Of a DNA stretch of 64,000 bases, positions 44,369 through 52,546 are shown piece by piece. Positions within the stretch are counted from its first letter, which is position 1; each line of letters opens with the position of its first letter. Source of the stretch: Roseivirga sp. UBA6061 (GTDB lineage Bacteria; Bacteroidota; Bacteroidia; Cytophagales; Cyclobacteriaceae); the NCBI GenBank assembly GCA_002427745.1, contig DIYF01000061.1, positions 106,388 to 170,387 of the forward strand, read 5' to 3'. The notes under the pieces are model-generated. The model saw only the letters and a list, made by a program, of their open reading frames with translations. It did not search any database and was not told where the DNA came from. The position numbers were made by a program, and so were the translations under genes.

Positions 44369-44400
44369 TAGATTAGGTTCGTACCGACTGTTTCACAGTC
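44369..44400 (+). repeat. PUL 3'-end motif, copy 4 (TAGATTAGGTT plus hairpin)
   Basis: TAGATTAGGTT (44369-44379) lies 26 nt after the stop of the last PUL 4 gene and is followed by the perfect hairpin GACTGT-TTC-ACAGTC (44386-44400). Beyond the first 11 bases it diverges from copies 2 and 3. Confidence 0.55.
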
Positions 44401-44407
44401 ATTTCAG

Positions 44408-44440
44408 AGGCTGCCTTATGTCATAGTAGGGTAGCTTTTT
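44408..44440 (+). terminator. Terminator ending PUL 4
   Basis: AGGCTGCCT pairs, with G-T wobbles, to GGGTAGCTT and is followed by TTTTATTT. It separates PUL 4 from the convergent gene at 44462. Confidence 0.6.
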
Positions 44441-44461
44441 ATTTCATGAGGCCAGAGAAAA

Positions 44462-45028
44462 CTATGGAGTTTCAGTCTGACAGATCTTCTTCATCGCTGT
44501 TATCAGCTGGTTCCTTTCTTTCAAAGGATAGGGGAGGTCGGAGAAATCACCCCGAAGATGATTGATAATAAGAGCTGCCAGGTCTGCATACCGGTAGGAG
44601 GCGCTGCTATCGGGTTCGTCCAGGAAATTAAATGGCAGAGGCCGTTCGTCTGATAAGAGGGTGGACCAGAGCTTGAGACTCTGGTCACCGAAGATCAGTA
44701 CACGCTTACCTAAAGACTCCAGAGCCGTCTTTCCTCCATAAAAAGCCCAGTCACTTACCTGGGTTGAGAAGTTGTTCAGAAATGCCTTGAAGTACAGCTT
44801 CGCCATTTCCTCACCCCCGGCTCTCATGATAAAATCTGAGTGTTGATGTAAGAGTATTTCTGCTGCCAGAAAGCGACATAAATCTTCGGCTTCTTTATCA
44901 TAGACCAGCTCTTCGAGGATAATTGCAGCATTCGGGAGGTCCCATATGGCCAGGACATGTTCCTCCCTGTCGGGGTACCGGAACAGATAATTATATCCTT
45001 TTTCACAAAGAGATCTGCAGTCGATCAT
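44462..45028 (-). CDS. Unknown 188-aa protein, partner of the DUF4157 protein
   Basis: No family recognised. The protein is soluble, mostly helical (AAIILEELVYDKEAEDLCRF, YADLAALIINHLRGDF), acidic, with no signal peptide. It begins 9 nt after the stop of the DUF4157 gene, so the two are cotranscribed. By position it could be an immunity protein, chaperone or loader for the DUF4157 protein; nothing in the sequence decides between these. Confidence 0.6.
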   Translation of the reverse strand: MIDCRSLCEKGYNYLFRYPDREEHVLAIWDLPNAAIILEELVYDKEAEDLCRFLAAEILLHQHSDFIMRAGGEEMAKLYFKAFLNNFSTQVSDWAFYGGKTALESLGKRVLIFGDQSLKLWSTLLSDERPLPFNFLDEPDSSASYRYADLAALIINHLRGDFSDLPYPLKERNQLITAMKKICQTETP

Positions 45029-45037
45029 GCTGTCATT

Positions 45038-46924
45038 TTAACGGGTGCCTCTCACTTCCTGTGTGAGAATAGCAGGATCAAGATAACCGATTTTTCCGGT
45101 GTGAGGGCCCTGTACCACTTCTACTTCAACCATGTTGATACGGGGGTCCCCTGCCTGGAAGGGACCATAGGTTAATCCAACCTTGCGGACGCGAGTGCCA
45201 TCTCGAAGATGCGTCTGAGTGGCTCCGGTTATACCCTGGTTCAGCATGCCACCGGCTACGCTGGTAATGGTAAAGACATCTACAATGGGCAGGTCTACGG
45301 TAGGTCGTCCTACATCGATCTGTCTGGTTTGAGACACCGGTACCAAGACGGTCTGAGTGGCGCTGTTGATTGTAGCAGATGCTATGTAATAGTTGGTGCT
45401 TCCTGAGCTTACCTGGGCGAGTATGTTAAGTGTTGTATTGGCAGGTACATTCACTGTAACGCCTTGAACGGGAGTCGCTCTTCCTCCTGATATTCTCAGA
45501 GTTTGTGCATTGGCTATCACCTGGGAGGTTGCTGTGCCTATATTCTCGGTGGCATTGTTCCAAATCACTGCGGCAGTCATGAAATTATTGCTGGGTACTC
45601 CTTCAGAAATAACCCTGAGCGGCAGCCTGGTGAATGTACCGGTAGCATTTCTCCTCCAGCCCCATTCTACAGAACCGTAATATTGTCCCTTTTGGACACC
45701 ATTTAATGCGATAGCTGCTGTTTCAAAGACCTGTTCTGAACTATTACCGGAACCAGGAAGCATGGGGGCATCGAAAAGTTCGGCATCAACAGGGCCTACT
45801 ACTTGTCCACCACTGGTGTATCTGTGTCCGTTTTTACCGAAGCCTTGCATATCAACACCTGTTACACCGGTTCTGCTTTCCCGAAGCGCTTTTTGGGCTG
45901 CATTCATTTGAGTAATGGGTTTGGTATCATACCCATCAAGGTCCTGTTGACTGGCACCTGCTCTGGGGTTAGCCTCGCTGGCGTATACGGGGTTAGGAAA
46001 TCCTCCCAGGTGATCAATGAAGTGTCCGACTCCTGCTCCGCTGGTGGCGGATCGTCTTCCATAAATTCCACTATTGATGAGACTTCCGTTGTGAGTACCA
46101 GTTGCTATCTGGGTCAGTCCGATAGAAGTTGAATCAACCTTGCTATTAGGTGTGAATTTTAAGTGCATTTGTACCCCAACCTCATGTCCGGAAGAGATGG
46201 TTGTTATATCATTATATTTAATCGTGTCGAAATCGCCATAGGCAGTGGGTACCATCTGGATCATTTTGGGGGCCTTACCATTAGGCTTCCTTTGCAGGCT
46301 TTCGCTCTGACTTCCCGCCCTTGACTGACTTGAACTCACCGCTCCCTGCTGTATGGTATGGGTAAGCTCGTGAGCCAGGAGGTGTTGTCCTCTTTTTGAG
46401 CCCGGATTATACTCTGACTGGTTGAAATAGATATCAGAGCCATAGGTAAAGGCTCGGGCACCGATATCACGGCTCATCTGAATGGCCGAGGGGCCGGTAT
46501 GGATTCGTACATTGCTGAAATTGGCATTAAAGCCGCTTTCCATCTTCGTCCTGATATCTGTTTGAAGTGCTGAGCCTTGCCCTTTTGAGCTGGAAAGACG
46601 TGCATGTAGGTTCTGAGGGGCTGAAGAAGATATCGCAGCATCAGCTTTGGTCATTACCTGTTCTTCCTCATTGTCCATTTTTTGGATACCGGGGGCCACT
46701 GTACCCGAGGCTGGTTGGGAGCTGGACTTTTTTGAGTTAAGTCCGCTCATAACATAGTCAGCCATGGAATCGGCTTCCCTTTCAAAGGAATCGCCCGGGC
46801 TTCCTATTTTGAGTTTGGTTTGGATAAATGGAGCAGCGGCCGGTCGCCCTTTTTTCTCTGGACTATGACTTGTTTTTGATGAAGGTTGAGTGGACTGATT
46901 CCGAAGTTCTTTAGATGCCAGCAT
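45038..46924 (-). CDS. DUF4157 (eCIS-core) domain protein with C-terminal SH3-like end
   Basis: The 628-aa protein has no signal peptide. An N-terminal Ser/Gln/Lys-rich part (1-45) leads to the DUF4157 block: SPGDSFEREADSMADYVM (about 43-60), NANFSNVRIHTGPSA, GARAFTYGSDIYFNQSEYNP and LLAHELTHTIQQG with HExxH near residue 184. DUF4157 is known from effectors and accessory proteins of extracellular contractile injection systems. Residues 220-480 form an unknown domain rich in Gly/Asn with paired His (GVGHFIDHLGGFPN, GFGKNGHRYTSGG). The last 60 look SH3-like (GPHTGKIGYLDPAIL). No injection-system genes are in the window. A protease or toxin function is inferred, not shown. Confidence 0.8.
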   Translation of the reverse strand: MLASKELRNQSTQPSSKTSHSPEKKGRPAAAPFIQTKLKIGSPGDSFEREADSMADYVMSGLNSKKSSSQPASGTVAPGIQKMDNEEEQVMTKADAAISSSAPQNLHARLSSSKGQGSALQTDIRTKMESGFNANFSNVRIHTGPSAIQMSRDIGARAFTYGSDIYFNQSEYNPGSKRGQHLLAHELTHTIQQGAVSSSQSRAGSQSESLQRKPNGKAPKMIQMVPTAYGDFDTIKYNDITTISSGHEVGVQMHLKFTPNSKVDSTSIGLTQIATGTHNGSLINSGIYGRRSATSGAGVGHFIDHLGGFPNPVYASEANPRAGASQQDLDGYDTKPITQMNAAQKALRESRTGVTGVDMQGFGKNGHRYTSGGQVVGPVDAELFDAPMLPGSGNSSEQVFETAAIALNGVQKGQYYGSVEWGWRRNATGTFTRLPLRVISEGVPSNNFMTAAVIWNNATENIGTATSQVIANAQTLRISGGRATPVQGVTVNVPANTTLNILAQVSSGSTNYYIASATINSATQTVLVPVSQTRQIDVGRPTVDLPIVDVFTITSVAGGMLNQGITGATQTHLRDGTRVRKVGLTYGPFQAGDPRINMVEVEVVQGPHTGKIGYLDPAILTQEVRGTR

Positions 46925-47063
46925 ATCACAATTGTTTTAAACTTAATGGTTTAACCAGGTGTGATATTAGACGGGAGAGGGAGGTCTGTTAAGGATGGAA
47001 GCTCAATTTAATAAGAAAATTCAAATTAAAAATATGGTTAAAGTATTTTTTTATTAACCAGGG

Positions 47064-48005
47064 TCAATCCTGCATCCACTTTCCCCTGAAATACCAGAAG
47101 TCCGTAAGGGGTTTATTAGTCCGGTCCCAGCCTCCGTAAAGTATGAGCTGTTCGGTAACATTGTCATAGAAGAGGGCCGGTTTACCAGCCCTGGCCGGAC
47201 CGTTTTGACTAATCAGTCGCCAGGCCCCTTTTACCATTTGCCAGGTATCTCCCAGGTAGCCTTCCCTGTATCCCCCGAAGAGCAGTGTAGAGCGGGTAAC
47301 CGGATCAAAAGCCATGGCGTGATGATCTCTTCCCACAGGGCCCTCAGCCCTCATTTTACGCCAGGTTTTACCTTTAAACTCCCAGGTGTCAGACAGCACG
47401 GTTTTCTGGCCATCCAGGCGGGAAAAACCTCCAAAGAGCACGATGCTCTTCCTTTTCAGATCATAGGACATGGCATGTTGCAACCTGCCTGGAATTTCAG
47501 TTTCCAGTGCTTCCCATCCTCTGCCGTTGAAAAGCCAGGTATCGGAGAGACTGTTACGGTCGGCATCCGAACCTCCGAAGAGCACCGACCTTCTCCTGCT
47601 TTGATCATATACCAACCGATGCGACTGTCTTACCGGGGGAGCCTTTGTTTTGACCTGCTTCCATTCCTTACCATCGAAGGTCCAGGTATCATTCAGCAAT
47701 CCGTTTTCACCCCGGCCTCCGAAGAGCACGACTTTTTTTCTCAGTGTATCATAGCTCATGGCATGTCCACTACGGGCGGGTGGGGCCTGTTCGGTTTCCA
47801 GCTGGCGCCAGCTTCCGTTCCAAAGCCAGGTGTCATTCATTCTTTTGCCGTTTGACAGTCCCCCGAAGAGCAAAGCACCTCCTAAATGATCTGCATAGAC
47901 CATGACGGGTTGATTTCTCGGACTGGGTTCGGGTGGTTGGGCCTGTACCACAGCACACAATAACATCACTCCCATGTAAAACAGGGTATGGGAAATGGTT
48001 TTCAT
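47064..48005 (-). CDS. Secreted kelch-repeat beta-propeller protein
   Basis: The 313-aa protein starts at ATG 48005 (MKTISHTLFYMGVMLLCAVV), preferred over a TTG 15 nt upstream. After the signal peptide there are six kelch-like blades of about 47 residues, each with a core such as HAMSYDTLRKKVVLFGG...LLNDTWTFDGKEW. The fold is a six-bladed propeller, usually a binding module. No catalytic domain is attached. It stands alone between the DUF4157 pair and the arginase-family gene. Confidence 0.85.
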   Translation of the reverse strand: MKTISHTLFYMGVMLLCAVVQAQPPEPSPRNQPVMVYADHLGGALLFGGLSNGKRMNDTWLWNGSWRQLETEQAPPARSGHAMSYDTLRKKVVLFGGRGENGLLNDTWTFDGKEWKQVKTKAPPVRQSHRLVYDQSRRRSVLFGGSDADRNSLSDTWLFNGRGWEALETEIPGRLQHAMSYDLKRKSIVLFGGFSRLDGQKTVLSDTWEFKGKTWRKMRAEGPVGRDHHAMAFDPVTRSTLLFGGYREGYLGDTWQMVKGAWRLISQNGPARAGKPALFYDNVTEQLILYGGWDRTNKPLTDFWYFRGKWMQD

Positions 48006-48144
48006 ACTTGTTAAGGTCAACGGTTTTACGACACCATCGTTATATTCAACCGTTTTTGTAGATTTTAACGAATCGACTCAGCAGTCAATAATAAGCAAAA
48101 ATCTCACCAATTATTGCCTTCCAAATGATGTTTTGAGCTGGTTT

Positions 48145-48978
48145 CTACTTTGCTGGTCTGTCCTGAAGCAGCCTGGCTAGTAGCTCCTTGACAATCTTGG
48201 CGGCTACCATGGCGGTGACGCCATTGACATCCCGGTCCGGATTGTATTCCACTACATCACAACCCACTATGTCCAGGTTCAGTTTTTGGATCATGGTCAG
48301 TACTTCGCGCGTGGAAAAACCTCCGGGCTCGTGATGCGATACTCCGGGGGCAAAAGCCGGATCGAGCGCATCCATATCAAAAGAGAGATAGGTGGGACCT
48401 TCCAGATGAAATTCCAGATCAGCTGTCCAGTCTTTCATCTGAATAACCTTTACACCAAAACGTTCTCCCTGTTCTTTTTGGTGTTGAGTCATGGTACGTA
48501 TGCCAACCTGGGTCAGGCTTCCGGCAAGGCCGTTTTCCATGATTCTGGCAAAGGGAGAGGCATGTGAGTGCCGGTTGCCATCCAGTTCATCATACAGGTC
48601 GCCATGCGCATCAAACTGAATGATGTTCAGCTTAGGGTATTTTCGGCTCATGGCCCGGATGATCGGGTAGGCAATGGAATGATCACCTCCGAGGGTAAAA
48701 GGAATGGCACCTGCCCCGAGAATTTCTCCGACAGGTGTGCTAATGTCCAGATAACCGTCAAAAGGAACGTTTCCGCACCAGAAGACCCGGGGATGCCCCT
48801 TCAGGTTGGTCAGGTTTTCTGTGAAGTAGTTCGCAGAATCTGACTGGATGGCGTCAATGATCAGCTGAGGTGCTTTGGCCGGGCCTCTCATAAAGGATGA
48901 GTTCTCATCCAGAGGAATGCCGATGATGCCGATTTCATCGGCTTGCAGGTTCCGGTAATCCTTGGTGAGCAGGCTCAT
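48145..48978 (-). CDS. Arginase/agmatinase-family ureohydrolase
   Basis: The 277-aa protein has the dimanganese motifs of the family: TLGGDHSIAYP, QFDAHGDLYDELDGNRHSHA, SFDMDALDPAFAPGVSHHEPGG. It hydrolyses a guanidino compound to urea or a related product in the cytoplasm; agmatinase, arginase and formiminoglutamase cannot be told apart safely. It begins on the base next to the glnS stop, so the two are transcribed together and translation is likely coupled. Confidence 0.9.
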   Translation of the reverse strand: MSLLTKDYRNLQADEIGIIGIPLDENSSFMRGPAKAPQLIIDAIQSDSANYFTENLTNLKGHPRVFWCGNVPFDGYLDISTPVGEILGAGAIPFTLGGDHSIAYPIIRAMSRKYPKLNIIQFDAHGDLYDELDGNRHSHASPFARIMENGLAGSLTQVGIRTMTQHQKEQGERFGVKVIQMKDWTADLEFHLEGPTYLSFDMDALDPAFAPGVSHHEPGGFSTREVLTMIQKLNLDIVGCDVVEYNPDRDVNGVTAMVAAKIVKELLARLLQDRPAK

Positions 48979-50652
48979 CTATTTCTTTTTAGCCCAGTTA
49001 TCGCGCAGTGTAACGGTACGGTTGAATACCAGGTGATCCTCAGTAGAGTCTTTGTCTACAATGAAATATCCCTGGCGCTCAAACTGGAACTGATCTCCCG
49101 GTTTGGCCGATTTCAACGAAGGCTCCAGCAGCGCATCTGGAATCACGGTCAAGGAGTCCGGGTTGAGATGATTGATAAAATCATCGTCTATCGCGGTCAT
49201 ATTCTCCGTTAGGAATAATCGGTCGTACATCCGGATTTCTGCCGATATCGCATGATCAACCGAAACCCAGCCGAGGGTTCCCTTTACTTTTTTGCCACTG
49301 GTATCCTGCCCACTGCGGGTCTGAGGATCATATTCACACTGTAGCTCAGTAATATTACCTTCCTCATCTTTCGTGTATCCGGTGCACTTGATGATGTAGC
49401 CATATTTCAGGCGTACTTCCCGGTCGGGTCCCAGCCTGTACCACTTTTTAGGAGAGGGGGGATTTTCGAGAAAGTCATCCTGTTCGATATAAATCTCACG
49501 GGTCAGCGGTATTTCGCGTGTGCCGGCTGTTTCATCACCCGGATTGTTCACGGCCTGCATCATCTCCGTTTTGCCTTCAGGCCAGTTGGTAATCACCACT
49601 TTCAACGGGTTTTGAATGCCGAAAACCCTGTTGGTCTTCTTGTTGAGATCTTCCCTGATACTGTATTCCAGCAGGGCAATATCGGTGACACCATCTCTGC
49701 GGGCGATACCCACCTTATGCACAAAATTCTTGATGGAGTCAGGTGTATAGCCTCTTCTGCGATATCCGGAGATGGTAGGCATACGCGGATCGTCCCAGCC
49801 GGTCACATGGTTTTTCTCTACCAGTTGCAGCAGCTTACGCTTGCTGACTATGGTATAGCTGGGGTTCAGTCTGGCGAACTCTGTTTGCTCTGAGGGGAAA
49901 ATTTCAAGTTCATTGATAAACCAGTCATACAGAGGTTTATGATCTCTGAACTCCAGAGTACAGAGACTGTAGGTTACCTCTTCCAGTGAATCAGACTGGC
50001 CATGGGCAAAATCATAGTTCGGATAGATGCTCCAGGCATCCCCCGTATTATGGTGATGGGCTTTTTTGATCCTGTAGATAATCGGGTCGCGCATGTGCAT
50101 ATTAGGAGAGTCCATATCTACTTTGGCCCGAAGCACAGAAGTACCTTCCTCAAACTCCCCATTTTTCATGCGCTCGAAGAGTTCCAGGTTCTCTTCAACG
50201 GATCTGTCGCGATAGGGGCTTGGAATGCCCGGGATGGTCGGGTTGGTTTTACCGGCAGAAATCTCCTCGGCAGACTGGTCATCTACATAGGCTTTTCCCT
50301 TTTTGATAAGCTTGACCGCAAAGCCATAAAGCTTGTCAAAGTAGTTGGAGGTAAACAGTGCTTCCTCTCCCCAGTCATAACCCAGCCACTTGATATCCTC
50401 TTTAATCGAGTTGACGTATTCTTCACTTTCCTTCTCGGGGTTAGTGTCGTCAAAGCGCAGGTTGCAGCGTCCGTTATACTTTTCAGCTAAACCGAAATTG
50501 AGTACGATAGACTTGGCATGGCCGATGTGCAGGTATCCGTTGGGCTCAGGAGGAAAACGGGTCTGGACGAAGGAATTCTTACCTGATTTCAGATCTTCCT
50601 CTATCATATGCTCAATAAAATTGAGCGACTCTTTGGTCTCGTTTTCACTCAT
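48979..50652 (-). CDS. glnS: Glutaminyl-tRNA synthetase
   Basis: The 557-aa class I synthetase begins at ATG 50652 (MSENETKESLNFIEHMIEED); the open frame runs 57 codons further upstream but those lie in repeat-bearing spacer DNA. Signatures: TRFPPEPNGYLHIGHAKSIV (HIGH box), NLRFDDTNPEKE, YDWGEEALFTSNYFDKLY, YTIVSKRKLLQLV (KMSKS-equivalent) and the C-terminal anticodon-binding beta barrels. It charges tRNA-Gln with glutamine in the cytoplasm. Length and motifs match bacterial GlnRS. Confidence 0.97.
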   Translation of the reverse strand: MSENETKESLNFIEHMIEEDLKSGKNSFVQTRFPPEPNGYLHIGHAKSIVLNFGLAEKYNGRCNLRFDDTNPEKESEEYVNSIKEDIKWLGYDWGEEALFTSNYFDKLYGFAVKLIKKGKAYVDDQSAEEISAGKTNPTIPGIPSPYRDRSVEENLELFERMKNGEFEEGTSVLRAKVDMDSPNMHMRDPIIYRIKKAHHHNTGDAWSIYPNYDFAHGQSDSLEEVTYSLCTLEFRDHKPLYDWFINELEIFPSEQTEFARLNPSYTIVSKRKLLQLVEKNHVTGWDDPRMPTISGYRRRGYTPDSIKNFVHKVGIARRDGVTDIALLEYSIREDLNKKTNRVFGIQNPLKVVITNWPEGKTEMMQAVNNPGDETAGTREIPLTREIYIEQDDFLENPPSPKKWYRLGPDREVRLKYGYIIKCTGYTKDEEGNITELQCEYDPQTRSGQDTSGKKVKGTLGWVSVDHAISAEIRMYDRLFLTENMTAIDDDFINHLNPDSLTVIPDALLEPSLKSAKPGDQFQFERQGYFIVDKDSTEDHLVFNRTVTLRDNWAKKK

Positions 50653-50790
50653 GGTATTCCTGATTAGTATTGAAAGCGCAATTTTAGCGAAAACCCGCCA
50701 AAACTGAATATCAAAACGGTTTTTATTTGGTGTTGAAACTGAATGGCAGCCGTTGCCCGAAATCATCGATATTGCCTTGCTCTCATCGTC

Positions 50791-51430
50791 TGACCTTATA
50801 GCTACCCTGAAGCATTGATGCACAAATCAGGTCTGATAAGCAGATGTTTTCTCGCTCTTCCCTGATAACTGATACACTGATAACCTGCCACCATTGCCAC
50901 AGTCTCTTCATACTCTCACATCCGTCTGGGAAAAGCACTTCTCAGCCTGACCTTACGACTATGCTGAAGATTCGATATACGAGTAAGACCTCACAGGGTA
51001 GGTGTTCTTTCGTTCTTCACTGATAACTGATAACTGATAACTGATAACCGATCAACTGATACACTGATAACCTGCCGCCATACCCGCAGTCTCTTCACAA
51101 TTGTAACAAATCACAAGGTCATTCTCCGTCTGACCTTTGGTCTGACAGGGAGCGGGCAATATGAACTGATAACTGGTCAACTAATAACCTGCCACCACTT
51201 CACTGATAACTGATATACTAATCAACTGATACACTGATAACCTGCCACCATTGCCACAGTCTCCTCAAACCCCCACACTCTTTCGGGAAAACCACTTCTC
51301 CGCCTGACCTTACAGCTACCCAGGCTCGGATAGACAAGTGAGGTCTGATAAGCAGATACTTTCTCGCTCTTCCCTGATAACTGATAACCGATCAACCGAT
51401 CAACTGATACACTGATCAACCAATCGAAAA
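50791..51430. repeat. Gene-free imperfect repeat array built on ACTGATA-like heptamers
   Basis: The 894-nt interval between glnS and the small gene at 51547 has no credible gene. A 39-nt unit ending CCACCATTGCCACAGTCTC occurs identically at 50868-50906 and 51225-51263, with a degraded copy at 51055-51093. AGGTCTGATAAGCAGAT plus the TCTCGCTCTTCCCTGATAACTG block recurs at 50829 and 51341. TGACCTTA(T/C)AGCTACCC recurs at 50791 and 51305. Short runs of TGATAAC/ACTGATA fill the gaps (e.g. 51020-51050). It looks like decaying tandem or dispersed repeats, not CRISPR: spacing is irregular and spacers are repeated too. Confidence 0.8.
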
Positions 51431-51502
51431 ATCGCCCATCGTCATGGCCACCGACCTACGTGTTTCACCTATAAGGAAAATTAGGTTTTAACCGGATTTA
51501 TC

Positions 51503-51526
51503 TAGTATAGCCATACTATACCTTTG
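51503..51526 (+). promoter_or_regulatory. Promoter -7 box with adjoining palindrome
   Basis: TAGTAT-AGCC-ATACTA (51503-51518) is a perfect inverted repeat directly followed by TACCTTTG (51519-51526), which fits the Bacteroidota -7 consensus TAnnTTTG. A repressor bound to the palindrome would block the promoter. The -33 TTG is not clear. Confidence 0.5.
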
Positions 51527-51546
51527 TGTCCGTAAAACAGTGGGGC

Positions 51547-51801
51547 ATGGAGAACGAGCGAGTTCAAAATAAAGGTAGAGTGGTTGAAGTTAAGATCAGG
51601 CCTGCACTGGTTACAAAGCTGTCGGAGGAACTCCTTTTCACCTTGGAGAATGTTGAGCAGCAGGCCAGGAATTTGCGTGAGCTTAAATGGTTGCCCAGCA
51701 GCAGGAAGGAAACCCTGAATGTTATGCTGGAAGATACCAAAAGAATAAATGGTCTGCTGAGAGAATTGATGAGTACAATACGGCCTGAGGATGATTTGTA
51801 A
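51547..51801 (+). CDS. Small coiled protein of unknown function
   Basis: The 84-aa protein starts at ATG 51547; an in-frame GTG at 51526 overlaps the -7 box and is unlikely. It is helical and charged (KLSEELLFTLENVEQQARNL, NVMLEDTKRINGLLRELMST), with no signal or membrane part. No family recognised. It has its own promoter with palindrome and its own strong terminator (51903-51938), so it is an independent unit. Confidence 0.65.
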   Translation: MENERVQNKGRVVEVKIRPALVTKLSEELLFTLENVEQQARNLRELKWLPSSRKETLNVMLEDTKRINGLLRELMSTIRPEDDL

Positions 51802-51902
51802 GAGTAGAGTGCAATCAGGTGTGTGGTTTGTGTGTGGCCGTTTTTGTATGCTGTGAGTGCGGTTGGTTGAGGCGTAAGCAGTGAAGTTGGTTGAGTTATG
51901 TG

Positions 51903-51938
51903 GAGGTTGTCTTGTAGAAGACAACCTCTTTCTTTTTT
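51903..51938 (+). terminator. Intrinsic terminator after the 84-aa gene
   Basis: GAGGTTGTCTT and AAGACAACCTC form a perfect 11-bp stem with GTAG loop, followed by TTTCTTTTTT. Confidence 0.9.
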
Positions 51939-51960
51939 GTGATCTTTTTTGATTTTTTTA

Positions 51961-51984
51961 GTTACCGAATGAACGTTCGGTAAC
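51961..51984. promoter_or_regulatory. Candidate TetR operator upstream of the DUF1348 gene
   Basis: GTTACCGAA and TTCGGTAAC form perfect 9-bp arms around TGAACG. The central GAATGAACGTTC is identical to that of the site at 38303-38320 read on the minus strand. It lies 32 nt before the DUF1348 start, in promoter range. Confidence 0.65.
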
Positions 51985-52015
51985 TTGTCGTGGTTCTTAA
52001 CTCAAACAACACACT

Positions 52016-52426
52016 ATGGAAAAGAAGTACCCACTGCCACCATTTACTGAGGAAACCGCCAGACAGAAAATTCAGGCTGCTGAAGATGCCTGGAACAGCA
52101 AGAATCCGGAGAAGATCTCTATGGCTTATACGGTTGATACTGAATGGAGAAACAGATCAGAATTCATCAATGGCCGGGAAGCTGTACAGGCCTTTTTGAA
52201 AGGTAAATGGGAAAAGGAACTGGACTATAAACTCAAAAAATCATACTGGGCGCACAGCGGTAACCGCATAGCCGTTCGCTTCGAATATGAGTACCATGAT
52301 GCCGAAGGGCAATGGTACAGGGCCTATGGTAATGAAAACTGGGAGTTCAACGAAAATGGCCTGATGGCGAAGCGCTTTGCCAGCATCAATGATCTGCCGA
52401 TTGAAGAGGGGGAGAGAAAGTTATAG
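52016..52426 (+). CDS. DUF1348 family NTF2-like protein
   Basis: The 136-aa protein is a full-length cone-shaped NTF2-like fold of the DUF1348 family ([80 protein letters not shown]). It is cytoplasmic. The family has no settled reaction. It is transcribed alone behind a palindromic TetR-type site; no TetR gene is adjacent, so the regulator must act in trans. Confidence 0.9.
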   Translation: MEKKYPLPPFTEETARQKIQAAEDAWNSKNPEKISMAYTVDTEWRNRSEFINGREAVQAFLKGKWEKELDYKLKKSYWAHSGNRIAVRFEYEYHDAEGQWYRAYGNENWEFNENGLMAKRFASINDLPIEEGERKL

Positions 52427-52546
52427 ATTCTGCTTTATTCTAGAGTGAAAATGAAATAAAATAAATCTATTTTTATAAAATAAGTTGCTCATAGATGGGT
52501 TAAAGGGTTGAAAGTGATTTTAGTTTTTAACCTTTAATTTTTTTAC

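Noticed and set aside
44462..46924. A complete contractile injection system
   Set aside because: No sheath, tube, baseplate or AAA ATPase gene is present in the window; only the DUF4157 protein and its partner.
50791..51430. Possible CRISPR array
   Set aside because: Repeat spacing is 170-190 nt, the intervening DNA is itself repeated, and no cas gene is nearby.
51502..51924. 140-codon minus-strand frame
   Set aside because: Runs antisense through the 84-aa gene and through a perfect intrinsic terminator; low-complexity His/Thr-rich product.
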